Positions 29,181 through 38,271 of a DNA stretch of 64,000 bases are shown one piece after another (within the stretch, counting starts at the first letter, position 1; each line of letters opens with the position of its first letter). The translations under genes were made by a program, and so were the position numbers. The notes below the pieces were generated by a model, which had not been told where the DNA came from, did no database searches, and saw only the letters and a program-made list of their open reading frames with translations. The DNA is from Oricola nitratireducens (GTDB lineage Bacteria > Pseudomonadota > Alphaproteobacteria > Rhizobiales > Rhizobiaceae). The DNA is taken from assembly GCF_014904745.1 (NCBI RefSeq), contig NZ_JACZCS010000050.1, positions 248,001 to 312,000 of the forward strand, read 5' to 3'.

Positions 29181-31637
29181 TCAGAACAGGCCGGACGATC
29201 CACTCTGGATGGCTTCCTGGGCGCGCGGCGAGATCTTGCGCTGCTCTTCCATCTGGACCGCGACCGTCTCCAGACCGATGACCTGATAGGAATCCGCCGG
29301 GCCGGTGCCGGGCTTGAAGGCCTCGAGAATGGTATCCTCGCCGCCGGTGGCGCGCATGCCGGTCTTGCGGTCGATCTCGACCACGGTCATCCCGGCAGGA
29401 AGACGGAAATCGGCGATCGGCTGGTCCTTCAACGCCGCGCTCATGAACTCCTTGAACACCGGCGCGGCGAGATGGCCGCCGGTCGCGCCGCGGCCCATCG
29501 GCGTCGGCTTGTCGAAGCCGATATAGACGCCGGTCACCATGTTCGGGGTAAAGCCGACGAACCAGGCGTCCTTTTCCTCGTTGGTCGTGCCCGTCTTGCC
29601 GGCGAGCGGACGGCCCATGTCGCGCAGCAACGTCGCCGTGCCGCGCTGAACCACGCCTTCCATCATCGAGGTGATCTGGTAGGCGGTCATCGGATCGAGG
29701 ACCTGTTCGCGTTTGTCGATCAGTTGCGGTTCGTCCTGGCCATGCCAATCCGACGCATTACAACCCTCGCAAACGCGCTGGTCATGCTTGTAGATCGTGC
29801 GGCCGTAGCGGTCCTGGATACGGTCGATGAAGGACGGCTCGATCGAGCGGCCGCCATTGGCGATCACCGCGTAGGCGGAGACCAGACGCAACGCGGTGGT
29901 CTCGCCCGAGCCGAGCGCCATGGCGAGGTAGGGCGGCAAATGATCATAGATGCCGAAACGCTCGGCATATTCGGCGACCAGCTGCATGCCCATGTCCTTG
30001 GCGAGGCGCACGGTCATCAGGTTGCGCGAGCGCTCGATGCCGAGGCGCAGCGTCGACGGACCTGCATGGGTGCCGCCGTAGTTCTTCGGCTCCCAGACCT
30101 GGCCGCCCGAGACGAGCTGGATCGGCGCGTCGAGCACCACCGAGGCCGGCGTGTAACCATTGTCGAGCGCGGCGGCGTAGACGAAAGGCTTAAAGGCGGA
30201 TCCGGGCTGGCGATAGGCCTGCGTGGCACGGTTGAACTGCGATTCCGAATAGGAAAACCCACCGACCATGGCGAGCACGCGGCCGGTGTTCGGGTCCATC
30301 GAGATCAGCGCGCCCGAGACTTTCGGCACCTGCTGAAGTTCGTAGCCGTCGTCTTTCTTCTCGACGTAAACGACGTCGCCGACATGAAGCACGTCGCCGA
30401 TGCCGCTGGCCTTCTTCCTGTTGCCATCGATGTTCGTGGTCTTGATCCAGTCGAGGCCCGAAGCGGCAAGCTCGATCGTCTCGCGTTCCGGCGCGACGTC
30501 GCCGGAAGCCTTGCGGTCGGGGCGCAGGCCGAGCTTCGCGCTCTCCTCGCCGACAGAAAGAACCACGGCAAGGTTCCATTCCGGAACATCGCTCAGACGG
30601 TCGACCTTCGCGAGCGGGGCGCCCCAGTCTCCCGACGTGTCAATCGTCGCGACCGGCCCGCGATAGCCGTCATGCTCGCGATCGTATTTGATCAGCCCGT
30701 CCTGCAGCGCCTTGCGGGCAAGCACCTGAAGGTGCGGATCGAGCGTGGAACGCACGGACAGCCCACCCTCATAGAGGGCGTCTTCGCCATAGCGTTCTAT
30801 GATCTCCTTGCGCACTTCCTCGGTGAAATATTCCGAGGCGAATACGTGGTTGGCGGTGCGGCGGAAATGGACGCCAAGCGGCTCGCTCTTGGCGACCTGC
30901 GCCTCCTCCTCGGTGACGTAGCCGTTCTCGGTCATCCGGTCGATGATCCAGTTGCGGCGCGCGATCGCCGCCTCCGTGTCGTTATAGGGATCGTAGTTCG
31001 ACGGTGCCTTGGGCAACGCGGCGAGATAAGCGGCTTCTTGGAGGTTCAACTCGTTGACTGACTTGCCGAAATAGGTCAGCGCGGCGCCGGCGATGCCATA
31101 GGCGCCGGACCCGAAGAATATCTCGTTGAGGTAGAGTTCGAGGATGCGGTCCTTGGAATAGGCCTGCTCGATGCGGAAGGACAGCACGGCTTCGCGGATC
31201 TTGCGGTCGACGGTGCGCTCGTTGCTCAGCAGGAAGTTCTTGGCGACCTGCTGGGTGATCGTCGACGCGCCGACCATGCGCTTGCCGCTTCCCGAAACGT
31301 AAGTCTCGGCGTTGGTGACGACGGCGCGCGCCAAGGCGAGAAAATCCACACCCGAATGGGAGTAGAAGTTCTTGTCCTCGGCCGAAATGAAGGCTGCCTT
31401 TACGCGATCGGGAACCGCCTGGATCGGAATGTAGAGACGGCGCTGTTTGGCGAATTCGCCCATCAGCTCGCCATCGGCGGAATGGATACGCGTCATCACC
31501 GGAGGCTCGTAGCGGGCGAGCACCTCGTAATCGGGCAAATCCTTGGTCACATTGCCGACATAGATAATCACGCCGGCAGCCACCAGCAGGAACGCAACCG
31601 TTCCGATTCCGAAGAAATATCCAATCAACCGAAGCAT
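29181..31637 (-). CDS. mrcA: Penicillin-binding protein 1A
   Basis: An 818-residue bifunctional class A PBP. After one N-terminal membrane helix comes the glycosyltransferase domain (FISAEDKNFYSHSGVD, STITQQVAKN, KDRILELYLNEIFFG), an OB-like insert, and the transpeptidase domain with SxxK (PGSAFKP), SRN (RSRNLMT) and KTG (AGKTGTTNE). It polymerises and crosslinks peptidoglycan. It sits between the amidase and prfB on the same strand, a conserved rhizobial arrangement. Confidence 0.97.
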   Translation of the reverse strand: MLRLIGYFFGIGTVAFLLVAAGVIIYVGNVTKDLPDYEVLARYEPPVMTRIHSADGELMGEFAKQRRLYIPIQAVPDRVKAAFISAEDKNFYSHSGVDFLALARAVVTNAETYVSGSGKRMVGASTITQQVAKNFLLSNERTVDRKIREAVLSFRIEQAYSKDRILELYLNEIFFGSGAYGIAGAALTYFGKSVNELNLQEAAYLAALPKAPSNYDPYNDTEAAIARRNWIIDRMTENGYVTEEEAQVAKSEPLGVHFRRTANHVFASEYFTEEVRKEIIERYGEDALYEGGLSVRSTLDPHLQVLARKALQDGLIKYDREHDGYRGPVATIDTSGDWGAPLAKVDRLSDVPEWNLAVVLSVGEESAKLGLRPDRKASGDVAPERETIELAASGLDWIKTTNIDGNRKKASGIGDVLHVGDVVYVEKKDDGYELQQVPKVSGALISMDPNTGRVLAMVGGFSYSESQFNRATQAYRQPGSAFKPFVYAAALDNGYTPASVVLDAPIQLVSGGQVWEPKNYGGTHAGPSTLRLGIERSRNLMTVRLAKDMGMQLVAEYAERFGIYDHLPPYLAMALGSGETTALRLVSAYAVIANGGRSIEPSFIDRIQDRYGRTIYKHDQRVCEGCNASDWHGQDEPQLIDKREQVLDPMTAYQITSMMEGVVQRGTATLLRDMGRPLAGKTGTTNEEKDAWFVGFTPNMVTGVYIGFDKPTPMGRGATGGHLAAPVFKEFMSAALKDQPIADFRLPAGMTVVEIDRKTGMRATGGEDTILEAFKPGTGPADSYQVIGLETVAVQMEEQRKISPRAQEAIQSGSSGLF

Positions 31638-31804
31638 ATCGTCTCTTTCATCTGCGCTACGGCGCCTTGCGCGGAAAAACTACAAGAGTCGCCACACAGT
31701 TGTAACCAGCCATCGTACCGAAATTGGACGGCACCGTGGCACCGGTTCAAATATGGCGTGTCCTTTCGGCAACAAGGACGCGCAAACCGAAGTCGAAGAT
31801 CGCG

Positions 31805-33019
31805 TTAATCCGATGAGGACTTCGCCGCAAGCCGCCTCGAGGACAGGGCGGCAAACTTTTCGATGGCATCGACCAGCCTGTCGGCGACGCCGCGACGCCA
31901 CTCGTTCTCGTTCATCAGCTTTTCGTCGTCCTTGTTGGACAAATAGCCGAGCTCGATCAGGACGGAGGGAACGTCGGGTGCCTTCAGCACGCGGAAGCCG
32001 GCATAGCGATGCGGATTCTTGATGAGGCGCGCAAAGCCCTTCATGTCTGAGATCGCGAGGCGCGCGAACTGCACCGAAAAGCCGAGCGTCTCGCGGCGCG
32101 CCAGGTCGACAAGGATATCGGACACGTCGCTCTCGTCCGCCGGCAATTCCACACCGGCAACGGAATCGGCAAGATTCTCGTTCGCCGCAACCGTTGCGGC
32201 GACCTGGTCCGACGCCTTTTCGGAGATCGTATAGACCGTCGCGCCCCGAACGCCGTGCTGACGCAGAAAATCGGCATGGATGGAAATGAAGAGGTCGGCC
32301 TCGTGCTGGCGCGCGAATCCGGTCCGGTCGGCCAGCGCGACGAACACATCGTCGTCGCGGGTCATGAAGACCTGCGCCTCGGTCTCGCGGGTCAATGCGT
32401 CGCGAAGCGTCTTCGCGAATGCCAGCGTCACATCCTTCTCGAGCGTGCCGCCGACCCCCTTGGCACCGTCGTCGATGCCGCCGTGGCCGGGATCGATGAT
32501 GATGGTGAAGGGCCTGTCCTTTTCGCGGGTCGCGCCGAGGCGATCGCGTTTCTGCGCTGTGTTGACGACGGCGCTGGTCGTAAGCGACCGGTCGAGCGCC
32601 TTCTCGAACGCCTCCTGGCCGGTGACCTCGAGATCGATGACCAGATTGTAGCGGCCGCTTTCCCCCTCGGCGCGCGTCGCCATCTTGCGGATTCGAAACG
32701 GGTGGCGCGCCTGGAAGATGATGCGCGAATGGTTGCCGCCCATATCGCCGTAACGCAGGCCGGAAATCAGCCCCTTGTCGCCGACCACGTCGTCGCTGAA
32801 ACCGTATCCGATCTTGTTGAAATCGAGCACCAGGCGCCAGGGCTTGTCGAGCAGTTGGTGGGAAACGTCGATCGGACGGTCGAATTCGACGACGATACGT
32901 GTGACCGAATCATCTCCCGCGATACGCATGTCGAGCGCCACCGGCGCAGGCGCGGCGAACGCCGCAAGCGGCGACAGGACAATCATTATCACGGTCAGAA
33001 GCAGTCCCGCCTGGCGCAT
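31805..33019 (-). CDS. amiC: N-acetylmuramoyl-L-alanine amidase (AMIN + amidase_3)
   Basis: A 404-residue periplasmic hydrolase: signal peptide (1-22, ending AAFA), an AMIN peptidoglycan-targeting domain (about 28-130) and a zinc amidase_3 domain with IIIDPGHGGIDDGA, the ISIHAD block and VLIELGYLSN. These supply the His/Glu/His ligands and catalytic Glu. It cuts the glycan-peptide bond during daughter-cell separation. The divergent rne lies 583 bases away; mrcA follows 167 bases downstream. Confidence 0.94.
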   Translation of the reverse strand: MRQAGLLLTVIMIVLSPLAAFAAPAPVALDMRIAGDDSVTRIVVEFDRPIDVSHQLLDKPWRLVLDFNKIGYGFSDDVVGDKGLISGLRYGDMGGNHSRIIFQARHPFRIRKMATRAEGESGRYNLVIDLEVTGQEAFEKALDRSLTTSAVVNTAQKRDRLGATREKDRPFTIIIDPGHGGIDDGAKGVGGTLEKDVTLAFAKTLRDALTRETEAQVFMTRDDDVFVALADRTGFARQHEADLFISIHADFLRQHGVRGATVYTISEKASDQVAATVAANENLADSVAGVELPADESDVSDILVDLARRETLGFSVQFARLAISDMKGFARLIKNPHRYAGFRVLKAPDVPSVLIELGYLSNKDDEKLMNENEWRRGVADRLVDAIEKFAALSSRRLAAKSSSD

Positions 33020-33602
33020 CAGTCCCCTTCCGCAAGTCCCTTCCGTCGATCAAAGCATGTCGGCTTTCCAGTCGAACAACAACCGTGCCACCGCTGCAAT
33101 CGTACCGGTTCGATTATGCCATCATGGTTAACCGGTTCTTTACCGCGCCGACCGATGTCAAGCAATTACGGGAATCGGTCGATATCGCCTCGAAATTAAA
33201 TCGCTTGCAGCGCCGGAACCAAAATTCTAAATTGACAATGCAGAGGAGCGTCAATCCGCACCCTGTCAGTTTCGAAGGTTTCGCCTGCCAGTTTGGTTGT
33301 AAGCTGGCGGCAGTATCCACCGGGCTCCATGAATGCGAGCCCAGCTCTTGAACAAGAGCAAATTGAGCCGGCTTCCGTTGGGGAGCCCTAATGTAGTCGT
33401 TTTGTTGGCCTTTTCATGGTGTATTTATCGACCAGACCAAACGCAGAGACGCGGCAGAGGCTAGACACTCCCGTTTCTGACGTAGCGTCATGCGCGCTAG
33501 CAAAACTTTCAATAAGCAGCAGAACTCGGTCCGCAATGCGTCGGACGAAGCGCACCCGGTTGCAACCTCCGGATGAATGCGCGGCTGCCGGAACAAGAAT
33601 CA
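33020..33602. other. Intergenic region between amiC and rne
   Basis: These 583 bases separate the divergent amidase and rne genes and show no convincing gene. They probably hold both promoters and a long rne leader. Visible features are a CtrA-like TTAACCAT on the minus strand (33122-33129), two ACCGGT palindromes (33104 and 33131), and a GGCTTCC/GGGAGCC hairpin near 33370. In E. coli the rne leader mediates autoregulation of RNase E; the same is possible here. Confidence 0.5.
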
Positions 33603-36392
33603 ATGTCAAACAAAATGCTCATCGATGCCTCCCACCGGGAGGAAACCCGCGTCGTTGTCGTCAAAGGTAGCCGTCTCGAAGATTTCGATTTCGAATCCGA
33701 ACACAAGAAGCAGATCCGCGGCAATATTTACCTGGCGAAGGTAACGCGGGTCGAACCCTCCCTGCAGGCAGCGTTCGTGGACTATGGCGGCAATCGCCAT
33801 GGTTTCCTCGCCTTCTCGGAAATCCATCCCGACTACTACCAGATCCCGCTCGCCGACCGCCAGGCGCTGCTCGCCGAAGAGGCGCGCTTCGCCGAAGAGG
33901 AGGAAGAGGAAGAGCAGGAAGCAAGCGATAACCGCAAATCGCGGCGCCGCCGCGGCGGACGCAAGAGCCGGGGGACCAAGCGCGAGACAAGATCCGATGC
34001 GCGGTCCGCGGCCCCGGACGCCGAACCGGTCGCGATGGACGACATCCTGGCCGCCTGGGAGGCCCGCGAAACCGTCGAGACCGAAGCCGAAGACGGCGCG
34101 GACGACGAGACAACGCCGGAAACGATGGCCGCACGCGCGGCGGACGACGGCAATGTGATCTCCGAAGCGCCCTTCGGCGAGGACGGCGAAGAGAACGAGG
34201 AAAACGGGGACGAAACCGGTGAAACCGACTCGGACGATGGCGACGACGAGGATGGCGGTTCCCGCCGCCGGCGCGGTCGCGGTCGTCGTCGCGGCCGGCC
34301 CAGCCGCGGGCGCGGCGCCAATGACGACGACGAAAACGATGACGACGACGATTCCGACGACGACGACGAGATCGACACGGTCGGCAGCGATGACGCGATG
34401 GAGGAGGCGCGGCCCCGCCAGCGCGTGCAGCGCCGCCAGTACAAGATCCAGGAAGTCATCAAGCGCCGCCAGATCATCCTCGTGCAGGTGGTCAAGGAAG
34501 AACGCGGCAACAAGGGCGCCGCGCTGACGACCTATCTTTCGCTTGCCGGACGCTATTCGGTGCTGATGCCGAACACGGCACGCGGCGGCGGGATTTCGCG
34601 CAAGATCACCCAGGCGACCGACCGCAAACGGCTCAAGGAAGTCGTCAGGGAACTGCAAGTGCCGCAGGGCATGGGCGTGATCCTGCGGACGGCCGGTGCC
34701 AACCGCACCAAGCCCGAGATCAAGCGCGACTATGAATATCTTATGCGCATGTGGGACAGCGTGCGCGACCTGACGCTCGCCTCCACGGCGCCGGCCCTCG
34801 TCTACGAGGAAGGCAGCCTGATCAAGCGCTCGATCCGCGACCTCTACAACAAGGATATCGACGAGATCCTCGTCGCCGGCGAGGATGGCTACCGCGAGGC
34901 GAAAGACTTCATGCGGATGCTGATGCCGAGCCACGCCAAGATGGTTCAGCCGTGGCGCGAGTCGCAGCCGATTTTCGCCAAGACCGGTATGGAGGCGCAG
35001 CTCGACGGCCTGCTCCAGCCGAGCGTCCGGCTGAAATCCGGCGGCTACATCATCATCAACCAGACCGAGGCGCTCGTCGCCATCGACGTCAACTCCGGCA
35101 AGTCGACGCGCGAGCATTCGATCGAGGACACCGCGCTGCAGACGAATCTCGAGGCAGCGGAAGAAGTGGCGCGGCAGTTGCGCCTGCGCGACCTCGCAGG
35201 CCTGATCGTGATCGACTTCATCGACATGGAGGAGAACCGCAACAACCGTGCGGTGGAGAAGAAACTCAAGGATTGCCTCAAAAACGACCGCGCCCGTATT
35301 CAGGTCGGCCGGATTTCGCATTTCGGCCTTCTGGAGATGTCACGGCAGCGCATGCGTTCCAGCGTGCTCGAAAGCACCATGCAGACGTGCCCGCAATGCG
35401 GCGGCACCGGTCATGTGCGCTCGCAGCAATCGGTCGCGCTGCATGTCATCCGCTCGCTCGAGGACTTCCTGATGCGCAACGGCCAGCACCATGTCACGGT
35501 GCGCACCTCGGCCGACACGGCGCTCTACATCCTCAACCACAAGCGCGACACGCTCACCGACATGGAAAGCCGGTTCGGCCTGCACATCGCGGTGCTCGCC
35601 GATCCCGACATCGGCACGGAGCTGTTCGCCATCGACAAGGGTGAAGTGTCCGACCTGCCGCGCGTCCAGCCTGTCCGGCCGGATTACGGCGACCTTGACG
35701 AGGACGAGGACATCGAGATCGTCGAGGAAGAGGAAGTATCGGAAGACACCGCGGAAGCCCGGAGCGAGGACGAAGACGAGGACGACGGCCGCAACAAGAA
35801 GCGCCGCCGCCGCCGCCGCCGTGGCGGCAAGGGCCGCGAAGACGACGAGACGGATGTCGAGGCACAGTCCGAACCGGACAGTGACGAGGAACGCGGCGAA
35901 GACCGCGGCGACCGTGGCAAGAAACGCCGGCGCTCGCGCGGCCGGCGTGGCGGTCGCGACCGGCGGCCGTTCCGCACCCCGGCGGCAGAGCCCGTCGGCC
36001 CGCTCGCCGACATGATCGCCGCCGAGGAGGAAGCCGCCAGGCTTGCCGCCGAACAGCAGCGGGCCGAGGCCGAGGCCGAAGCGCAAGACGTGACGGAAGT
36101 GCCTGAGGTGGAGGTCATGGCGGAACCCGAGCCGGCGCCCGAAGCCGAACCGGAGGCCATGCCGGCCGAGCCCGAGCCGGTCGCCGTGGAAGCGCCGACC
36201 GCGCCGAAAGAGGCTGCCGTCGCCAACGACAATGCGGTCGAGACGCCGGAAGACGAGGAAGAAAAACCTTCACGCCGCCGCGCGACGGCCGAAACGCTCA
36301 ATCTCGACGTCGAACCGGTGGTGACCTCCGAGGGCGATGCGAAAGAGAAGCCCAAGCGCACCGGCTGGTGGTCTCGCAAGGGTTTCTTCTAG
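33603..36392 (+). CDS. rne: Ribonuclease E
   Basis: A 929-residue endonuclease. MLIDASHREETRVVVV opens the S1 domain, which is split by a long insertion (about residues 100-280) with acidic runs and an Arg-rich block. Catalytic Asp residues are in AIDVNSGK (about 495) and IDFIDM (about 538); the Zn-link CPQCGGTGH is near 596. The C-terminal part (700-900) alternates acidic and RRRRRR blocks and is likely the scaffold for the degradosome, ending GWWSRKGFF. ATG at 33603 is the family start. Confidence 0.97.
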   Translation: MSNKMLIDASHREETRVVVVKGSRLEDFDFESEHKKQIRGNIYLAKVTRVEPSLQAAFVDYGGNRHGFLAFSEIHPDYYQIPLADRQALLAEEARFAEEEEEEEQEASDNRKSRRRRGGRKSRGTKRETRSDARSAAPDAEPVAMDDILAAWEARETVETEAEDGADDETTPETMAARAADDGNVISEAPFGEDGEENEENGDETGETDSDDGDDEDGGSRRRRGRGRRRGRPSRGRGANDDDENDDDDDSDDDDEIDTVGSDDAMEEARPRQRVQRRQYKIQEVIKRRQIILVQVVKEERGNKGAALTTYLSLAGRYSVLMPNTARGGGISRKITQATDRKRLKEVVRELQVPQGMGVILRTAGANRTKPEIKRDYEYLMRMWDSVRDLTLASTAPALVYEEGSLIKRSIRDLYNKDIDEILVAGEDGYREAKDFMRMLMPSHAKMVQPWRESQPIFAKTGMEAQLDGLLQPSVRLKSGGYIIINQTEALVAIDVNSGKSTREHSIEDTALQTNLEAAEEVARQLRLRDLAGLIVIDFIDMEENRNNRAVEKKLKDCLKNDRARIQVGRISHFGLLEMSRQRMRSSVLESTMQTCPQCGGTGHVRSQQSVALHVIRSLEDFLMRNGQHHVTVRTSADTALYILNHKRDTLTDMESRFGLHIAVLADPDIGTELFAIDKGEVSDLPRVQPVRPDYGDLDEDEDIEIVEEEEVSEDTAEARSEDEDEDDGRNKKRRRRRRRGGKGREDDETDVEAQSEPDSDEERGEDRGDRGKKRRRSRGRRGGRDRRPFRTPAAEPVGPLADMIAAEEEAARLAAEQQRAEAEAEAQDVTEVPEVEVMAEPEPAPEAEPEAMPAEPEPVAVEAPTAPKEAAVANDNAVETPEDEEEKPSRRRATAETLNLDVEPVVTSEGDAKEKPKRTGWWSRKGFF

Positions 36393-36398
36393 GACGAT

Positions 36399-36425
36399 AA
36401 AAGGCGGGTTGATCCCGCCTTTTTC
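36399..36425 (+). terminator. Rho-independent terminator of rne
   Basis: AAAAGGCGGG and CCCGCCTTTT form a 10-bp stem with the loop TTGAT, directly after the rne stop codon and ending in a run of T. Confidence 0.9.
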
Positions 36426-36444
36426 ATTTCCGGGAGGCACCGAC

Positions 36445-36984
36445 ATGGTGACATGGATCGTCCTTTTACGCGGGATCAATATCGGCGGCCACCATATCGT
36501 GCCGATGAAGAGATTGCGTGAACTTCTTGAAAATGCGGGACTTTCCCATGTTCAGACTTACATCCAGAGCGGCAATTGCGTATTCCGTTCCGAGATTGAG
36601 GACCGGGACCGCATCGGCAAGACCGTTTCCGGCCTGATCGAGGGCGAGTTCGGTTTCCGTCCGACGGCCTTCGTGCTGACACCGGACGAACTGGAGGCCG
36701 CGATCACCAGCAATCCGTTCCCGGCGGACAATCCGAAATTTGTGCATCTGCAGTTTCTCGCCGAACCGCCCGCCAAGGCCGATTTCGACGGATTGCGCGC
36801 CGTCGCCCAGCCCGGCGAGGACTTCGCGCTGACCGGCGACGTGCTCTATCTCTACCTGCCGCATGGCGCCGGCCGCTCGCCCGTCGCCCAGAAACTCGGC
36901 CAGTTCGTCAAGGCCGACATGACCGGTCGCAACATCGCTTCCGTGATGAAGATCGCCGAATTGGCGCGCGGTCTGACAGGCTAG
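36445..36984 (+). CDS. DUF1697 domain-containing protein
   Basis: A 179-residue DUF1697 protein: WIVLLRGINIGGHHIVPMKRLRELLENAG at the N-terminus, YIQSGNCVF, and RNIASVMKIAELA at the C-terminus. The family is widespread and has no proven function. GGGAGG lies nine bases before the ATG at 36445. The stop overlaps that of the converging aminotransferase by four bases. Confidence 0.88.
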   Translation: MVTWIVLLRGINIGGHHIVPMKRLRELLENAGLSHVQTYIQSGNCVFRSEIEDRDRIGKTVSGLIEGEFGFRPTAFVLTPDELEAAITSNPFPADNPKFVHLQFLAEPPAKADFDGLRAVAQPGEDFALTGDVLYLYLPHGAGRSPVAQKLGQFVKADMTGRNIASVMKIAELARGLTG

Positions 36985-38135
36985 CGGGCGAGCCATTTCC
37001 CCATGCGGTCGAGCGCGCGCGCGACGGTGTCGGTCGAACCGGCATAGGAAAACCGCATGAAGCGCGGACCGTTGACCGGATCGAAATCGAGGCCGGGCGC
37101 GGTGGCGACATGGATTTCCGACAGCATGCGTTTGGCGAAATCCATCGAGTCGTTCGTATGGGCGCTGACGTCGCACCAGGCGTAGAACGCGCCGTCCGGC
37201 GGCGCGGCGAAGGAAATGCCCATCGCCGGCAGGCGCTCGAGCAACAGTTCGCGGTTGGCGCGGTAGCCGTCCTTGATCGCTTCCAGTTCGCCGGTGCATT
37301 CGAAGGCCTTCGGTGCGGCGATTTGCGACAGGTCCGGCGCGGAGATGTAAAGGCTCTGGGCGAGACGCTCGACCTGGCGCACCATATCCTCGGGCAGCAC
37401 CATCCAGCCGATCCGCCAGCCGGTCATGCAATAGTATTTGGAAAAGGAATTGATGACGATGACGTCGTTGGAATGCGACAGCGCGGTGCGGTCGTCACCG
37501 GTGTAACGCAGGCCGTGATAGATCTCGTCGGAGATGAAAGCGATGTCTTCGTCGCCGCAGAAATCCATCAACGCGGCCAGATGATGCCGGTCGGTGACTG
37601 CGCCGGTCGGATTGGCGGGGCTGGCGATCAGCAGCGTGTCGATGCGTTTTTGCCGGTGCGCCTTTTCCAAGGCCTCGACAGTCAGCATGTGATCTTCTGC
37701 CGGGTCGGTCTCGATCTCGACGGCCTCAAGCGACAAGGCCTTGATAATGTTGCGATAGGCCGGATAGCCGGGCGCTGTGATCGCGACACGGCCGCCGGGA
37801 TCGGTAACGGCGAGAAAGGCCAGCGAAAACCCCGCCGACGACCCGGTGGTGACGGCAATGCGGCCGACCGGCACGTCGGCACCGTAACGGCTGGCATAGT
37901 GCGCCGCGATGGCGCGGCGCGTCTCCATGCGCCCGAGCGCGTCAGTGTAGCCGAGTTTCTCGACGCGCAACGCCGCCGCCGCGGCATCGAGCACGCCCTG
38001 CGGCGCGGAAGCCGAGGGCTGGCCGACCGCCAACGACAAGACGTCATGGCCGGCGCTCGACAGCGCATTCGCCTCGCGCAGCACGTCCATGGCATGGAAA
38101 GGCTCCACCGCGCCGCGGGCCGACAATATGGTCAT
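36981..38135 (-). CDS. Class I/II pyridoxal phosphate-dependent aminotransferase
   Basis: A 384-residue fold-type I aminotransferase. SPANPTGAV binds the substrate carboxylate region, ISDEIYHGL carries the PLP-ring Asp, and INSFSKYYCMTGWRIGW holds the Schiff-base Lys and phosphate-binding Arg. It resembles aspartate or aromatic aminotransferases of subgroup I-gamma, but the amino donor cannot be named. ATG at 38135 (MTILSARG) follows GGGGAA. It diverges from the M48 protease gene. Confidence 0.9.
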   Translation of the reverse strand: MTILSARGAVEPFHAMDVLREANALSSAGHDVLSLAVGQPSASAPQGVLDAAAAALRVEKLGYTDALGRMETRRAIAAHYASRYGADVPVGRIAVTTGSSAGFSLAFLAVTDPGGRVAITAPGYPAYRNIIKALSLEAVEIETDPAEDHMLTVEALEKAHRQKRIDTLLIASPANPTGAVTDRHHLAALMDFCGDEDIAFISDEIYHGLRYTGDDRTALSHSNDVIVINSFSKYYCMTGWRIGWMVLPEDMVRQVERLAQSLYISAPDLSQIAAPKAFECTGELEAIKDGYRANRELLLERLPAMGISFAAPPDGAFYAWCDVSAHTNDSMDFAKRMLSEIHVATAPGLDFDPVNGPRFMRFSYAGSTDTVARALDRMGKWLAR

Positions 38136-38219
38136 CAGGCATTCCCCTTGGTGCAGTCCCGCATTCACGTTCGGGTGTGCGGGCCTTGTTTTTGCTATGA
38201 TTGACGGGCAAATCGCGTT

Positions 38220-38241
38220 AGCCCACTTGGCTGTGTGGGCT
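38220..38241 (+). other. Leader hairpin before the M48 protease gene
   Basis: AGCCCAC and GTGGGCT pair around an 8-base loop, about 30 bases before the predicted TTG start at 38272. Confidence 0.35.
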
Positions 38242-38271
38242 GTAAAAGCACAGACAACGGAGATTTGCCAA

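Noticed and set aside
33416-33670. Possible 84-codon gene upstream of and overlapping rne
   Set aside because: No ribosome-binding site, no recognisable motif, and it runs into the rne start. The region fits a leader better.
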